Assembly (NCBI GenBank): GCA_963828825.1
Contig: CAWHGF010000004.1
Span: forward strand, 1 to 64,000
Direction: 5' to 3'
Length of the DNA: 64,000 bases
Origin: Bog-473 sp963828825
Lineage (GTDB): Bacteria; Actinomycetota; Acidimicrobiia; Acidimicrobiales; RAAP-2
The notes under the pieces were generated by a model. The model ran no database searches. It was not told the DNA's origin and saw only the letters and a program-made list of their open reading frames with translations. Position numbers and translations under genes: made by a program. This document shows, one piece after another, positions 39,062-47,826 of the stretch; the first letter of the stretch is position 1, and every line of letters starts with the position of its first letter.

Positions 39062-39082
39062 GTCCCCGGACATTCCGGGGAC
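39062..39082. repeat. Perfect 9-bp inverted repeat
   Basis: GTCCCCGGA, a 3-nt loop CAT, then TCCGGGGAC. It lies just upstream of the helicase start and reads identically on both strands; it may be a terminator, an operator or a mobile-element remnant. Confidence 0.5.
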
Positions 39083-39600
39083 ACTACCTGATTTTCACCT
39101 AGTAAACAAGCCCTTCAGCTGGGACTTCGCCTTCTCATCCGCCTGACCTTTGAACCTTTAACCGAGGGGCCTTACTGGCCGTCACTTTAGCCAATTCCCA
39201 TCTCTAAATCAATACCTTTTTCGAACGTGCTTGACGGATCAGCCACGCGCATCCGTTTGCCGGCCGGCGATGACACCGGTGGACGTCCCGGACCAGGGTC
39301 CATGGCCCGGGCGACGCGGCCACCCGTCAAGTGGCGCTGTGAACCTCTCGTGGCACGACCACGACGCGACGTAGTGGGCCACGGTCGCCTTGTGCGACTT
39401 CACCGGCCGTCCAACATCCGAACTGGCGTGACGACGAGTTCGGGAAACCGCTGGACGACACGTAGATCTCGCCTCGTCGAAACCAGCTGTCATTCCGGGA
39501 CACCGGACGCATCTCTGGGACCCGCTCCACACTCAGTGGCGCCGTCGGAGGAGTGGTCGTCACCACCCAGCCGTCAGACCTCTCCTCGAATTTCAGCGTG

Positions 39601-39628
39601 ACTTAACATAATGAACATTATCGGCGGC
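39601..39628 (-). other. dif: XerCD dif recombination site
   Basis: The 28-bp minus-strand sequence consists of GCCGCCGATAA, centre TGTTCA and TTATGTTAAGT. It matches about 24 of 28 positions of the actinobacterial dif consensus, and its XerD arm differs from the E. coli arm TTATGTTAAAT at one base. Chromosome dimers would be resolved here at cell division. Location in a long noncoding stretch fits the replication terminus. An integrated dif-using element cannot be ruled out, but no such element is seen nearby. Confidence 0.8.
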
Positions 39629-39852
39629 TCATCACGAACGGGGGGACGGGCACGGACCAGTGACCTGGGACGCCGGGCCTGACTTTCCGCTGGAGGAAGC
39701 CAACCCCGGGCGGGCGGGAAACGAAGGAGAACCGAGTGCGGCGCGCGGACACCGATCGGCCAGCTCGACGTGGAATGAACTGAGCCGTCAGGTCGAACCT
39801 TGCCCTCCTAGGCCCGCCCTCCCCCGGTCCCGGTCCCGCAGGACGGCCGTGG

Positions 39853-39958
39853 CCCCGGTGGTGCCGGGCTCGCCGATCGACTGCCGGCAGCGATGCAGCC
39901 GAGCGGCTCCTCCCGGGGCGAACGGACTTCGGAGGCCCGCCGCCCCGGTGGTGCCGGG
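39853..39958. repeat. 17-bp direct repeat pair
   Basis: GCCCCGGTGGTGCCGGG occurs at 39853-39869 and 39942-39958, 89 bp apart. The second copy extends to a near-palindrome CCCCGG-TGGTG-CCGGGG. Role unknown. Confidence 0.6.
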
Positions 39959-40107
39959 GCAGCCCTCCATCGGGAGTGGGGGGTGAAGGCGTGGACAGCT
40001 GTCCGCCGTTGATCGTGCACCGCCCGCTATGGAGGCCATTGTGGGCCAGCTGGTGAGATTCTTGGAGTCCCAGACGAGCCTGTAGAGCCCTGAGCTGGAC
40101 CTTTAGG

Positions 40108-40129
40108 TAGGATTTAGGGAGAACCCTAA
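40108..40129 (+). promoter_or_regulatory. -10-like TAGGAT followed by an inverted-repeat operator
   Basis: TAGGAT (40108-40113) is followed directly by TTAGGG-AGAA-CCCTAA (40114-40129), which would cover the transcription start of the export cluster. The half-site TTAGG resembles the IdeR half-site, but spacing differs and the full 19-bp consensus fits poorly. Confidence 0.45.
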
Positions 40130-40185
40130 GCGGGCTCACAGCTGGAATTCGGCTTACTGTGAAATCAACGGTCTGAACTGGGCCC

Positions 40186-41566
40186 ATGGCGAAAACTGGA
40201 GCGATCGAGGCGCCGGAGAACCCTGTGGAATCGGAGAGCCCGGTGGATCTGACTGAGGAACTCCCGCTCGACGACGAGAACGTGCTCGCGGACGAACCGC
40301 GCTCGGTCTGGCGACGGTACCGCTGGCTCATCATCGGAGTCGTGGTCGTCCTGATCGCCGGCGCGGTGGGACTCAGCCTGTGGCTCACAAGCGGGCTCGT
40401 CATCGCCGACGGGTCTGACCGTGACGACGGCCACGGTGAGCGCGACGACGGGCACCATCCAGCAGACAGTGGCCAGTTCCGGGACACTCGAGCCGGCGAG
40501 CCAGTCCAACCTGAATTTCGCCGTCCCTGGCACGGTGAACGCCGTCAACGTCAAGGCCGGCCAGACCGTGACCGCCGGGCAGGTGCTGGCCACAGTGGAT
40601 ACCACCGCCCTCACCGACGACGTGAACGCGGCGCAGGCCCAACTCACCGCAGCGCAGGATCGCCTCTCCAGCGACGAGTCCTCCAGCGCGTCGACGAGCA
40701 CGATCGATTCCGACGAGGCGTCGGTGACATCGGCCGAGTCCTCGTTGTCCACGGCGCAGACGAACCTCAACGATGCTTCCCTGACCTCGACCATCGCGGG
40801 CACGGTGGCCTCGGTCGACCTCACGGTCGGCCAGCAGGTCAGCGCGACCGGGTCGGGCTCCGACGGGAGCGGCGACAGCGGTGCCGCTGCGAGCGATGCC
40901 AGCGCCGCGGCGTCCAGTGACACCGGCTCCACCGGATCCGGCTCGTCGAGTGGCCAGATTGTGGTGATCGGCACCGACTCCTACATCGTCAATGCCACGG
41001 TTGACGACACCGAAATCGGTGAGATCGCCGACGGCGACCAGGTTGACATCACGCCGACGGGCGACACCACCCCCGTCTACGGCACAGTCGGATCGATCAG
41101 CCTCGTCGGGAGCGAGAGTTCCGACGTCACCACCTTCCCGGTCGTGATCGACGTGACCGGCAACCCGACCGGCCTCTACGCCGGTGCGACCGCCGACGTC
41201 AGCATCATCGTCAAGCAGCTGAACGACGTCACCGAAGTGCCCACCGGAGCGATCTCCTACGGGACCAATGGCCAAGCCACCGTGACGAAGGTGGTCAACG
41301 GGAGCCACGTCGTCACCGACGTCACCGTCGGCGCCGCCCAAAGCGGCGAGACGCAGATCACCAGCGGGGTCAAGGCCGGAGACAAGGTCCTCGAGCGTGA
41401 GATCAGCTTCAAAGCGCCCGGAGGCGGCATCGGTGGCCTCTTGGGTGGTGGTGGGACGACCCGTACCTTCGGGGGCGGCGGCGCCGGTGGCTTCGGCGGC
41501 TTCGGCGGCGCCGGCGGTGGGTTCCCCGCCGGCGGCACCTTCTCCGGGGGCGGAGCCGGCGGATGA
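40186..41566 (+). CDS. Periplasmic adaptor (membrane fusion) protein, frame-broken
   Basis: An HlyD/MacA-type adaptor of about 459 residues that links an exporter to the exterior. Residues 46-67 are a membrane anchor. The lipoyl/barrel-sandwich halves are ASSGTLEPASQSNLNF..VKAGQTVTAGQVLATVD and SLTSTIAGTVASVDLTVGQQV, separated by a short helical segment; beta-barrel strands follow, then a Gly/Phe-rich tail of about 45 residues. The frame breaks near 40411 (VIADG / LTVTTATVS) by one extra base. ATG 40186 has no clear ribosome-binding site. Its end overlaps the ATPase start, so the cluster is an operon. Confidence 0.83.
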
Positions 41567-42300
41567 CCGTCACTCCCCCGCAGGGGACTCCCCCCGTCCG
41601 GGACACGGTGATCGAGTTGGAGCGGGTGACCAAGGTCTACCGAACCGGCACCATCAGCGTGGCCGCGCTGCGCGGCGTCAGCCTGTCCATCGATCAGGGC
41701 GAGTACGTCGCCGTCATTGGGCCTTCGGGCTCGGGCAAGTCGACGCTCATGCACATCCTCGGGTGCCTCGATATCCCCAGCTCCGGTCGCTACCGCCTGG
41801 CCGGCGAGGACGTCAGCCACATGAGCGAGGCCGCGTTGGCCGAGGTGCGGAACCGGCGTATCGGCTTCGTCTTCCAACAGTTCAACCTGTTGCCGTCCAT
41901 GACGGCCTGGCAGAACGTCGAGCTTCCGATGGTCTACGCCGGCGTCATCCGCTCCGAACGCAAGGAGCGAGCGATGGAGGCACTCGGACGCGTCGGTCTG
42001 GCTGGCCGCGTCAACCACCGGCCCGGCGAGCTCTCCGGCGGACAGCAACAGCGGGTCGCCGTGGCGAGGGCTCTGGTCACCGAGCCGGACCTGATCCTGG
42101 CGGACGAGCCCACCGGCAACCTTGACTCGAAGTCTGCGGCCGACGTCCTGCGCCTGATGGGCGAGTTGCACGAGGCCGGTCGCACGCTCGTCCTCATCAC
42201 GCACGACGTCGAGGTGGCGTCCGCCGCCGGCCGCGTGGTGGGCATCCGTGACGGCCTGCTGACTGAGAACGACACCCGCTACCTGGAGAGTGTCCGTTGA
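41563..42300 (+). CDS. MacB/LolD-type ABC exporter ATPase
   Basis: A 245-residue ATPase for the adjoining permease. Walker A is GPSGSGKSTLMHILGCLD, the Q-loop FVFQQFNLLPSMTAW, the signature LSGGQQQRVAVARALV, Walker B LILADEPTGNLDS and the H-loop LITHDVEVA. The sequence DEPTGNLD and the LGCLD stretch are diagnostic of the MacB/LolD group. Its start overlaps the adaptor stop and its stop overlaps the permease start by 4 bp each. Confidence 0.95.
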   Translation: MTVTPPQGTPPVRDTVIELERVTKVYRTGTISVAALRGVSLSIDQGEYVAVIGPSGSGKSTLMHILGCLDIPSSGRYRLAGEDVSHMSEAALAEVRNRRIGFVFQQFNLLPSMTAWQNVELPMVYAGVIRSERKERAMEALGRVGLAGRVNHRPGELSGGQQQRVAVARALVTEPDLILADEPTGNLDSKSAADVLRLMGELHEAGRTLVLITHDVEVASAAGRVVGIRDGLLTENDTRYLESVR

Positions 42301-43542
42301 GCTGGCTCGAGACCATCCGCACCGGCGTGAATGGGGTACGCAGCCACCGGCTGCGCTCCTTTTTGACCGTCCTCGGCATCCTGATCGGCATTGCCGGCGT
42401 GATCATCGCCGTGGGCCTGGGCGAGGGCGCCTCGGGCCAGGTGACCTCGGAGATCAACTCCCTGGGCTCGAACGTCCTGACCATCACACCGGGCAGCTCG
42501 ACCTCGACCTCGGGCATCCGTGAGGCACTGGGTTCGGCCTCCACCCTGACCATGTCCGACGTGTCGGCGCTGGCCTCCCCCATCGATGCCCCCGACATCA
42601 AGGCGGTGGCCGGGATCACGTCGTCCTCCGAGGTGCTGACGGCCGGGAGCGAGACGGCGACCACCACCGTGCAGGGGACGACACCGTCGTGGCTCTCCGT
42701 GCGGGGCCGCACGGTCGCCCAGGGCCGCTTCCTCGACAACCAAGATGTCCAGGGCCACGCCGCGGTCGTTGTCCTGGGCGAGACGACCGCGTCGGAGCTC
42801 TTCAGTCGCGGCGACCCCGTCGGCCAGACCGTGGATGTCAACGACGTGCCGCTCACCGTCGTTGGGCGTGCTCACGTCCACCGGATCGTCCACGTCGTCG
42901 TCGACCACCACGGACCCCGACGACACCGCGATCATCCCCATCACGACGGGGGCCGAGCGCATCTTCGGTGGAACCTCACGCAACTCGGTCAGCTCCATCG
43001 CCGTGCAGGCACGTTCGTCGGCGGATCTGACAGGGGCCTACCAGGAGGCGGACCACCTCCTTCTGCAGCTGCACGGCATCAGCGACGCCGCCGATGCGGA
43101 CTTCACCATCACCTCGCAGGCGTCTCTCATCGCCGCCAACACCTCGGTGGACCACACACTGACCATCCTGTTGGGTGGGATCGCCGCCATCTCGCTCATC
43201 GTGGGTGGCATCGGCGTCATGAACATCATGCTGGTGTCGGTCACCGAGCGCGTCCGTGAGATCGGCCTGCGCAAGGCGCTCGGCGCCACCCCGCGGGTCA
43301 TCCGCCGTCAGTTCCTGGTGGAGGCGTCGGTGCTCGGCCTGGTGGGCGGATTGTTGGGCGTGCTGGCCGGGCTCCTGGGCGTGGTCTGGCTCCCCGGGCT
43401 CATCGGGGACCCCATTTCGTCCAGCCCGACGGCCGCCGTCGGGGCCCTGGCCATTGCCCTGGCCATCGGCGTCCTCTTCGGCGTCTATCCCGCCAGCCGG
43501 GCGGCCACCCTCGCTCCCATCGACGCCCTCCGCAGCGAGTGA
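42297..43542 (+). CDS. MacB-type ABC permease, frame-broken
   Basis: A FtsX/MacB-fold permease of about 414 residues. A first membrane helix (RSFLTVLGILIGIAGVIIAVGLGEG) is followed by a large extracytoplasmic domain of about 200 residues and three C-terminal helices, with VGGIGVMNIMLVSVTERVREIGLRKALGA and YPASRAATLAPIDALR as family hallmarks. The frame breaks near 42870 (PLTVVG / VLTSTGSSTSSSTT) by one extra G. Together with the adaptor and ATPase it forms a mechanotransmission-type exporter; cargo unknown. Confidence 0.87.
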
Positions 43543-43615
43543 GACGCGCCACATGTCACGACACACGGTCACCGATCAGAGAACAGAAGAAGAGAGAGAA
43601 AGAGGAATCAGGACG

Positions 43616-44559
43616 ATGCAGTCACTGACCAGCCGGAGCAGCAGCCGTCGGCACTTCATGCGTATCGCCGGTACGGGCGCGACGGCTCTGCTTGGCCGCG
43701 ACCGCCGTGGCCACGGCAGCGGGCGCCGCCACACCGGCCAATGCCCCCACCGGGGCCACGGGCAGCGTGGCCGCGCTCAACGGATCGAGCATGGAGGTCC
43801 AGAGCCAGAGCTCCGGGCAGACCACGGTGAACTGGACGCCGTCCACCTCGTTCTCGAAGTCGGTGACCGAGTCGGTCAGCCGCGCTGGCCAGTGGTGATT
43901 GCGTCACGGTCAGCGGGACGCAATCCAAGAGCTCCAAGACGACCATCGCGGCGCGCTCGATCACGGTGAGCACCGCGACTTCGTCAGGCTCGTGCACCGG
44001 CGTCGGTACCCGCAGCGCATCCGGGGGAGCCGGCGCGGGCGCGGGCGGCGCTTTCCGGTTCGGGAGCGGTGGGCCGGGCGGGGCCGCCCCCGAGGGCGGG
44101 ACGCGGCCGAGCTTCAGCGGCAGTGGATCGTCCAACTTTCGCAAGGAATTGGCCAACCTGGCCATCGCGTCGGGCAAGGTGACGGGTGTCAGCGGCTCCA
44201 CTCTCACGGTGTCGGGTATCACCATCAGCGCGGGGCAATTCGCCCGTCCCTCGAGCAAGTCGGCTTCGAAGAGTACGAAGAAGCCCACCGTGCCGAAGGC
44301 CAAGACAGAGACGCTGAAGATCACGACGTCGAGTTCGACCACGGTGGGTTCCACCCAGACGGCTGCGTCGACTGACCTCGCCGTCGGCGACTGCGTCAGT
44401 GCCTTCGGCCCGGCAGCCACGAACGGCGCGGTGACGGCAACCACCGTCCGGATCACCGCGACGAGCGGCACCTGCAGCAGCGGGTTCGGTCGATTCGGTG
44501 GTGGCGGCGGCTTCGGCGGTGGCGGCGGCTTCGGCGGTGGCGGCGGTGCCGGTGCCTAA
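43616..44559 (+). CDS. Secreted DUF5666-domain protein, frame-broken twice
   Basis: An exported protein of about 313 residues. The N-terminus SSRRHFMRIAGTGATALLAATA looks like a Tat-type or Sec signal peptide. Two beta-rich repeats of the DUF5666 kind follow: GSVAALNGSSMEVQSQSSGQ..VSALASGDCVTVSG and GKVTGVSGSTLTVSGI..STDLAVGDCVSAFG. It ends in a Gly/Phe-rich tail (GFGRFGGGGGFGGGGG). One extra base near 43690 and another near 43887 break the frame. It lies between the exporter permease and a second adaptor and may be the exporter's partner or cargo; that is inference from position. Confidence 0.7.
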
Positions 44560-46318
44560 GTCGGGTCCACGTTCGGGCTGGGGCCGGGCCGGCCACCGGC
44601 GTGCCGTCCTGATCGGCGGCATCGTCGCCGTGGTCGTGCTCGGAGGCGGCGTGGCCGCCTGGGCCACGGTCGGCAACGGCGCTGCCGGGTACCGGATGGC
44701 CTCCGTGACCCGTGCCGACATCGGGACCACCCTCGATGTCGTGGGCAACGTGGAGCCGGTCAGCGACGCCGCGGCCGCCTTCCAGGTGGCCGGGCAGGTC
44801 GCCACAGTCACGGTGGCTCCCGGGCAGGACGTCACGGCGGGACAGAGCCTGGGCACGCTCGACACCACCGCGCTGAGCGAGTCCGTTTCGTCCGCGCAGT
44901 CCACCGTGGCCGCGGACGAAGCCAAGTTGGTCGAAGACGAGGAGAGTCAGTCGAGCTCCGCCACTCCCTCCTCCTCCTCCGCCACTCCCTCTTCCTCGTC
45001 GACGGCCGGAAAGACCCAGACTTCGACTCCGTCCTCGCCCACCACGACGACGACCGCGCCGTCCCGCGGCACCGGCACATCGGGAGGCCAGAACGCCACG
45101 GTCACGGCAGACCAGGCGACGTTGACCGCGGACGAGGCGACCTTGTCCACCGACCAGAACAAAGAGGCGGCTGACCTGACCCAAGCCCAGAGCGACTGCA
45201 CCAGCGCGAACACGAGCACCACGACCGGCCAGGCCGCGTGTGAGGCGGCGCTCCAGACGGTCTCCACCGACGAGCAACAGGTGTCGAAGGACCAAGCCAC
45301 CGTGTCGAAGGACGAGACCGCGCTGGGTCAGGCGCTCGATGCCGAGTCCTCGGGCGGCAGTTCGCCGACGACCGGGACCACCAGCGGGTCCTCTCCCACC
45401 CAGGGCAGCCACGCTGTCACCGGCGACACAGGCAATACCGGCACCGGGACCGGCACGGGGTCCACCGGGATCGGCACGGGGTCCACCGGGACCGGCACGG
45501 GGTCCACCGGGACCGGCACGGGGTCGTCCGGCGCGGACGCCGACACGCCCGAGCAGATTGCCTCGGACCAGGCCTCCATCGACTCGGCCGAGGCCGACCT
45601 CACCAACGCCGAGCAGTCGCTCAACGAGACCACACTGAACAGCCCGATCACCGGCACGGTGGTCTCGGTCGACATCGCGGTGGGCGACACGGTCAGCGCC
45701 GACTCCAGCACCGAGATCATCACCATCATCGGCACGAAGTCCTACGAGGTCCAGGGCACCCTGGACAGCTCGCAGGTGTCTTCGGTCAAAGTCGGTCAGA
45801 GCGCCACGGTGCAGGTCGACGGCACCGACGGCTCACTGGACGGTACCGTCTCCCAGGTCGGTCCCGTCCAATCGAGCGATGGCGAGTACTCCTACCCCGT
45901 CGTGGTCGCCCTGCCCGCCACCGACGAGGCGCTTTTCAGCGGCTCGACGGCCAACGTCGTGATCGACACCGGGTCGGTGTCCAACGTGGTGGCCGTACCC
46001 ACGTCGGCCGTCGAGACGACGGGCGCGAACTCCTACGTCCTCGAGCTCGACAAGGGTGTGTTGACCAGAAAGGTCATCAAGGTCGGCATGGTCGGTGAGA
46101 CCTACACCCAGGTGCTCTCCGGCCTCAGCGACGGCCAGAGCGTCATCTTGGCCGACTACGCCGAGGCCGTCCCCTCGTCCAACACCGACCTCACCAACGC
46201 CCTGGGCGGCGGCGGATTCGGTGGCGCCGGAGGGTTCTTCGGCGGAACCGGCGGCGGGACCTTCCGCGCTCGTATCGGCGGGGCCGGCGGACTCGGGGGC
46301 GCCAGCTTGGGCGGGTGA
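44546..46318 (+). CDS. Second periplasmic adaptor protein
   Basis: A 590-residue adaptor of the HlyD/MacA type with an intact frame. A membrane anchor lies near residues 20-42. The lipoyl halves (VVGNVEPVSDAAAAFQVAG..VAPGQDVTAGQSLGTLD and TLNSPITGTVVSVDIAVGDTV) are separated by an unusually long 250-residue Ser/Thr/Gln-rich helical and low-complexity stretch with GTGSTGT repeats. A beta-barrel and a Gly/Phe-rich tail follow. GTG 44546 or GTG 44552 overlaps the preceding stop. No ATPase or permease follows, so it may share those upstream or serve a different exporter. Confidence 0.83.
   Translation: MPVPKSGPRSGWGRAGHRRAVLIGGIVAVVVLGGGVAAWATVGNGAAGYRMASVTRADIGTTLDVVGNVEPVSDAAAAFQVAGQVATVTVAPGQDVTAGQSLGTLDTTALSESVSSAQSTVAADEAKLVEDEESQSSSATPSSSSATPSSSSTAGKTQTSTPSSPTTTTTAPSRGTGTSGGQNATVTADQATLTADEATLSTDQNKEAADLTQAQSDCTSANTSTTTGQAACEAALQTVSTDEQQVSKDQATVSKDETALGQALDAESSGGSSPTTGTTSGSSPTQGSHAVTGDTGNTGTGTGTGSTGIGTGSTGTGTGSTGTGTGSSGADADTPEQIASDQASIDSAEADLTNAEQSLNETTLNSPITGTVVSVDIAVGDTVSADSSTEIITIIGTKSYEVQGTLDSSQVSSVKVGQSATVQVDGTDGSLDGTVSQVGPVQSSDGEYSYPVVVALPATDEALFSGSTANVVIDTGSVSNVVAVPTSAVETTGANSYVLELDKGVLTRKVIKVGMVGETYTQVLSGLSDGQSVILADYAEAVPSSNTDLTNALGGGGFGGAGGFFGGTGGGTFRARIGGAGGLGGASLGG
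45443..45529 (+). repeat. 21-bp in-frame tandem repeat
   Basis: About four copies of a 21-bp unit encode the heptapeptide GTGSTGT inside the second adaptor. The unit is nearly exact, so copy number may vary between strains or be mis-assembled. Confidence 0.75.
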
Positions 46319-46352
46319 GCCCGCTGGGCCCGGCCACCCCGCGCACGCTTGG

Positions 46353-46358
46353 TACGGT
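46353..46358 (+). promoter_or_regulatory. -10 hexamer TACGGT for the VOC gene
   Basis: TACGGT ends 6 nt before GTG 46365; this start is favoured over the longer frame that opens upstream inside the adaptor gene. Confidence 0.55.
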
Positions 46359-46364
46359 GGCGAC

Positions 46365-46799
46365 GTGGCAGCGATCCGCCTGGACCAGGTGAATCTCGTC
46401 GTGCGCGACGTTGCCGCCAGCCGCGCCTTCTACTCCCGTCTCGGTCTCGACTTCGGCGCCGAGCCCGACCCGGTCTGGGATGCGCACCATGTCTCCGCCC
46501 GGCACGGCGACACGACTCCCCTCGACGTGGATCTCGACAGCACGAGCTTCGCGGCGCAGTGGAACGAGGGTTGGCCCGGTGGCAGCGGCGCGATCCTCGG
46601 GTTCAAGGTGGACACCCGGGACGAGGTCGACGCGGTCGTTGCGGCGCTGGCCGCCGACGGCGTTTCCGTGCAGCAGAACCCCTACGACGCCTTCTGGGGC
46701 GCCCGCTACGCCGTGGTCAGTGATCCCGACGGCAACGGGGTCGGCATCATGAGCCCGGTCGACCCGGCCTTCCGCCGAGACCAACCTCCCCCCACGTGA
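46365..46799 (+). CDS. VOC-superfamily (glyoxalase-like) protein
   Basis: A 144-residue two-repeat VOC fold: LDQVNLVVRDVAASRAFYSRLGLDFG opens the first beta-alpha-beta unit, and GFKVDTRDEVDAVVAALAADGVSV..GARYAVVSDPDGNGVGIM the second. Metal-binding residues of true glyoxalase I are not all evident. Substrate unknown. Its stop overlaps the ppa start codon as GTGA. Confidence 0.82.
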   Translation: MAAIRLDQVNLVVRDVAASRAFYSRLGLDFGAEPDPVWDAHHVSARHGDTTPLDVDLDSTSFAAQWNEGWPGGSGAILGFKVDTRDEVDAVVAALAADGVSVQQNPYDAFWGARYAVVSDPDGNGVGIMSPVDPAFRRDQPPPT

Positions 46800-47302
46800 G
46801 CACCCCTCTCAACGAGGCCATCGACGTCGTGGTCGAGATCCCGACGGGCAGCCGGAACAAGTACGAGTACGACCACGAGAAGCATGTGATCCGGTTGGAC
46901 CGCCGCCTCTTCACCGCCACCACCTATCCGGCGGACTACGGATTCGTCCCCGACACCCTGGCCGGCGACGGTGACCCGCTCGACGCCCTCGTGCTGGTGG
47001 CCGATCCCACCTTCCCTGGTTGTCTGCTCCGGGTGCGGATCCTGGGGGTATTTTCCATGCGCGACGAGAAGGGGGTGGACGCCAAGCTGATCTGCGTCCT
47101 CGAGCACGACCCCCAGTGGGACGGCGCCCACGACATCGGCGACGTGCCGGAGCACCTGCGCAACGAGATCGCCCATTTCTTCAGCATCTACAAGGACCTC
47201 GAGCCCGAGAAATCGACCGAGGTACAGGGATTCGAGAACCGGACCGCCGCACTGGCCGAACTCGAGTCGTGCCAGATCGCCTACCGTGCGACCCACACGT
47301 AA
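46796..47302 (+). CDS. ppa: Inorganic pyrophosphatase
   Basis: Hydrolyses pyrophosphate to phosphate, pulling biosynthetic reactions forward. The 168-residue family I enzyme has the metal signature D-G-D-P-L-D at residues 58-63, with VVEIPTGSRNKYEYDHEKHVIRLDR before it and HFFSIYKDLEP near the C-terminus. GTG 46796 overlaps the VOC stop, so the two are coupled. Confidence 0.95.
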   Translation: MSTPLNEAIDVVVEIPTGSRNKYEYDHEKHVIRLDRRLFTATTYPADYGFVPDTLAGDGDPLDALVLVADPTFPGCLLRVRILGVFSMRDEKGVDAKLICVLEHDPQWDGAHDIGDVPEHLRNEIAHFFSIYKDLEPEKSTEVQGFENRTAALAELESCQIAYRATHT

Positions 47303-47321
47303 CAGAGAGGGAGGGACGACC

Positions 47322-47822
47322 GTGCCGTTTCCACGTGACGAGGTGCAGGCGACCGTGGAGCGCTACCACGAGCTGCGCCGGCGGATCGACGAGGGGCTCG
47401 AACCGGACGCCTTCGGCGTCCTGGCCGACTTCTACACCGAGGATGCGGTCTACATCGACGGCGCATGGGGTCGCCTCGAAGGCCGCGACACCATCGCGCG
47501 CTGGCTCGTCGACTCCATGCTGGGCATGGAGGACTGGAAGTTCCCCATTGAGTTCACGGCGATCGAGGGCAACGACGTCGTGGTCAAGTGGACCCAGATC
47601 ATGCCGAGGACGAGGCCGGACGGGACGCCGTACCGGCAGTCGGGCTACTCGCGTCTCATCTACGCGGGCGACGGGAAATTCTCCTACGAGGAGGACACCT
47701 ACAACATGGCCCACGTGCTCGAGGACATCGAGGCCAGCGGCTGGACCCCGAACGGTTCCATGAACGTTCCGCCGGCCCACCCGGACCGGAACTTCGACAT
47801 CCCGTCGGGCGCCGCCGGCTGA
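47322..47822 (+). CDS. SnoaL-like (NTF2-fold) protein
   Basis: A 166-residue cone-shaped NTF2/SnoaL-fold protein (VERYHELRRRIDEGLEPDAFGVLADFYTEDAVYIDGAWGRLEGRDTIARWL in two stretches), followed by beta strands with VVVKWTQIMP. GTG 47322 follows GGGAGG. Many such proteins are isomerases, cyclases or hydratases, but nothing here fixes the reaction. It is convergent with the HtrA gene 4 bp away. Confidence 0.75.
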   Translation: MPFPRDEVQATVERYHELRRRIDEGLEPDAFGVLADFYTEDAVYIDGAWGRLEGRDTIARWLVDSMLGMEDWKFPIEFTAIEGNDVVVKWTQIMPRTRPDGTPYRQSGYSRLIYAGDGKFSYEEDTYNMAHVLEDIEASGWTPNGSMNVPPAHPDRNFDIPSGAAG

Positions 47823-47826
47823 CGGA

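Larger units (their letters stand above)
39009..40185. other. 1.2-kb noncoding region around a dif site
   Basis: No convincing gene is found on either strand; the open frames here have no domain-like composition or start signals. The stretch contains a perfect hairpin (39062-39082), an AT-richer segment near 39080-39240, the dif-like site (39601-39628), a 17-bp direct repeat (39853 and 39942) and a promoter-like TAGGAT with an inverted repeat (40108-40129). Confidence 0.7.

Noticed and set aside
39227..39601. Possible 124-residue gene in the dif region
   Set aside because: Composition and lack of start signals do not support coding; it has no recognisable domain and overlaps an equally open minus-strand frame.
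45443..45529. CRISPR-like array from the regular 21-bp repeats
   Set aside because: The units are directly tandem without spacers and encode an in-frame heptapeptide repeat.
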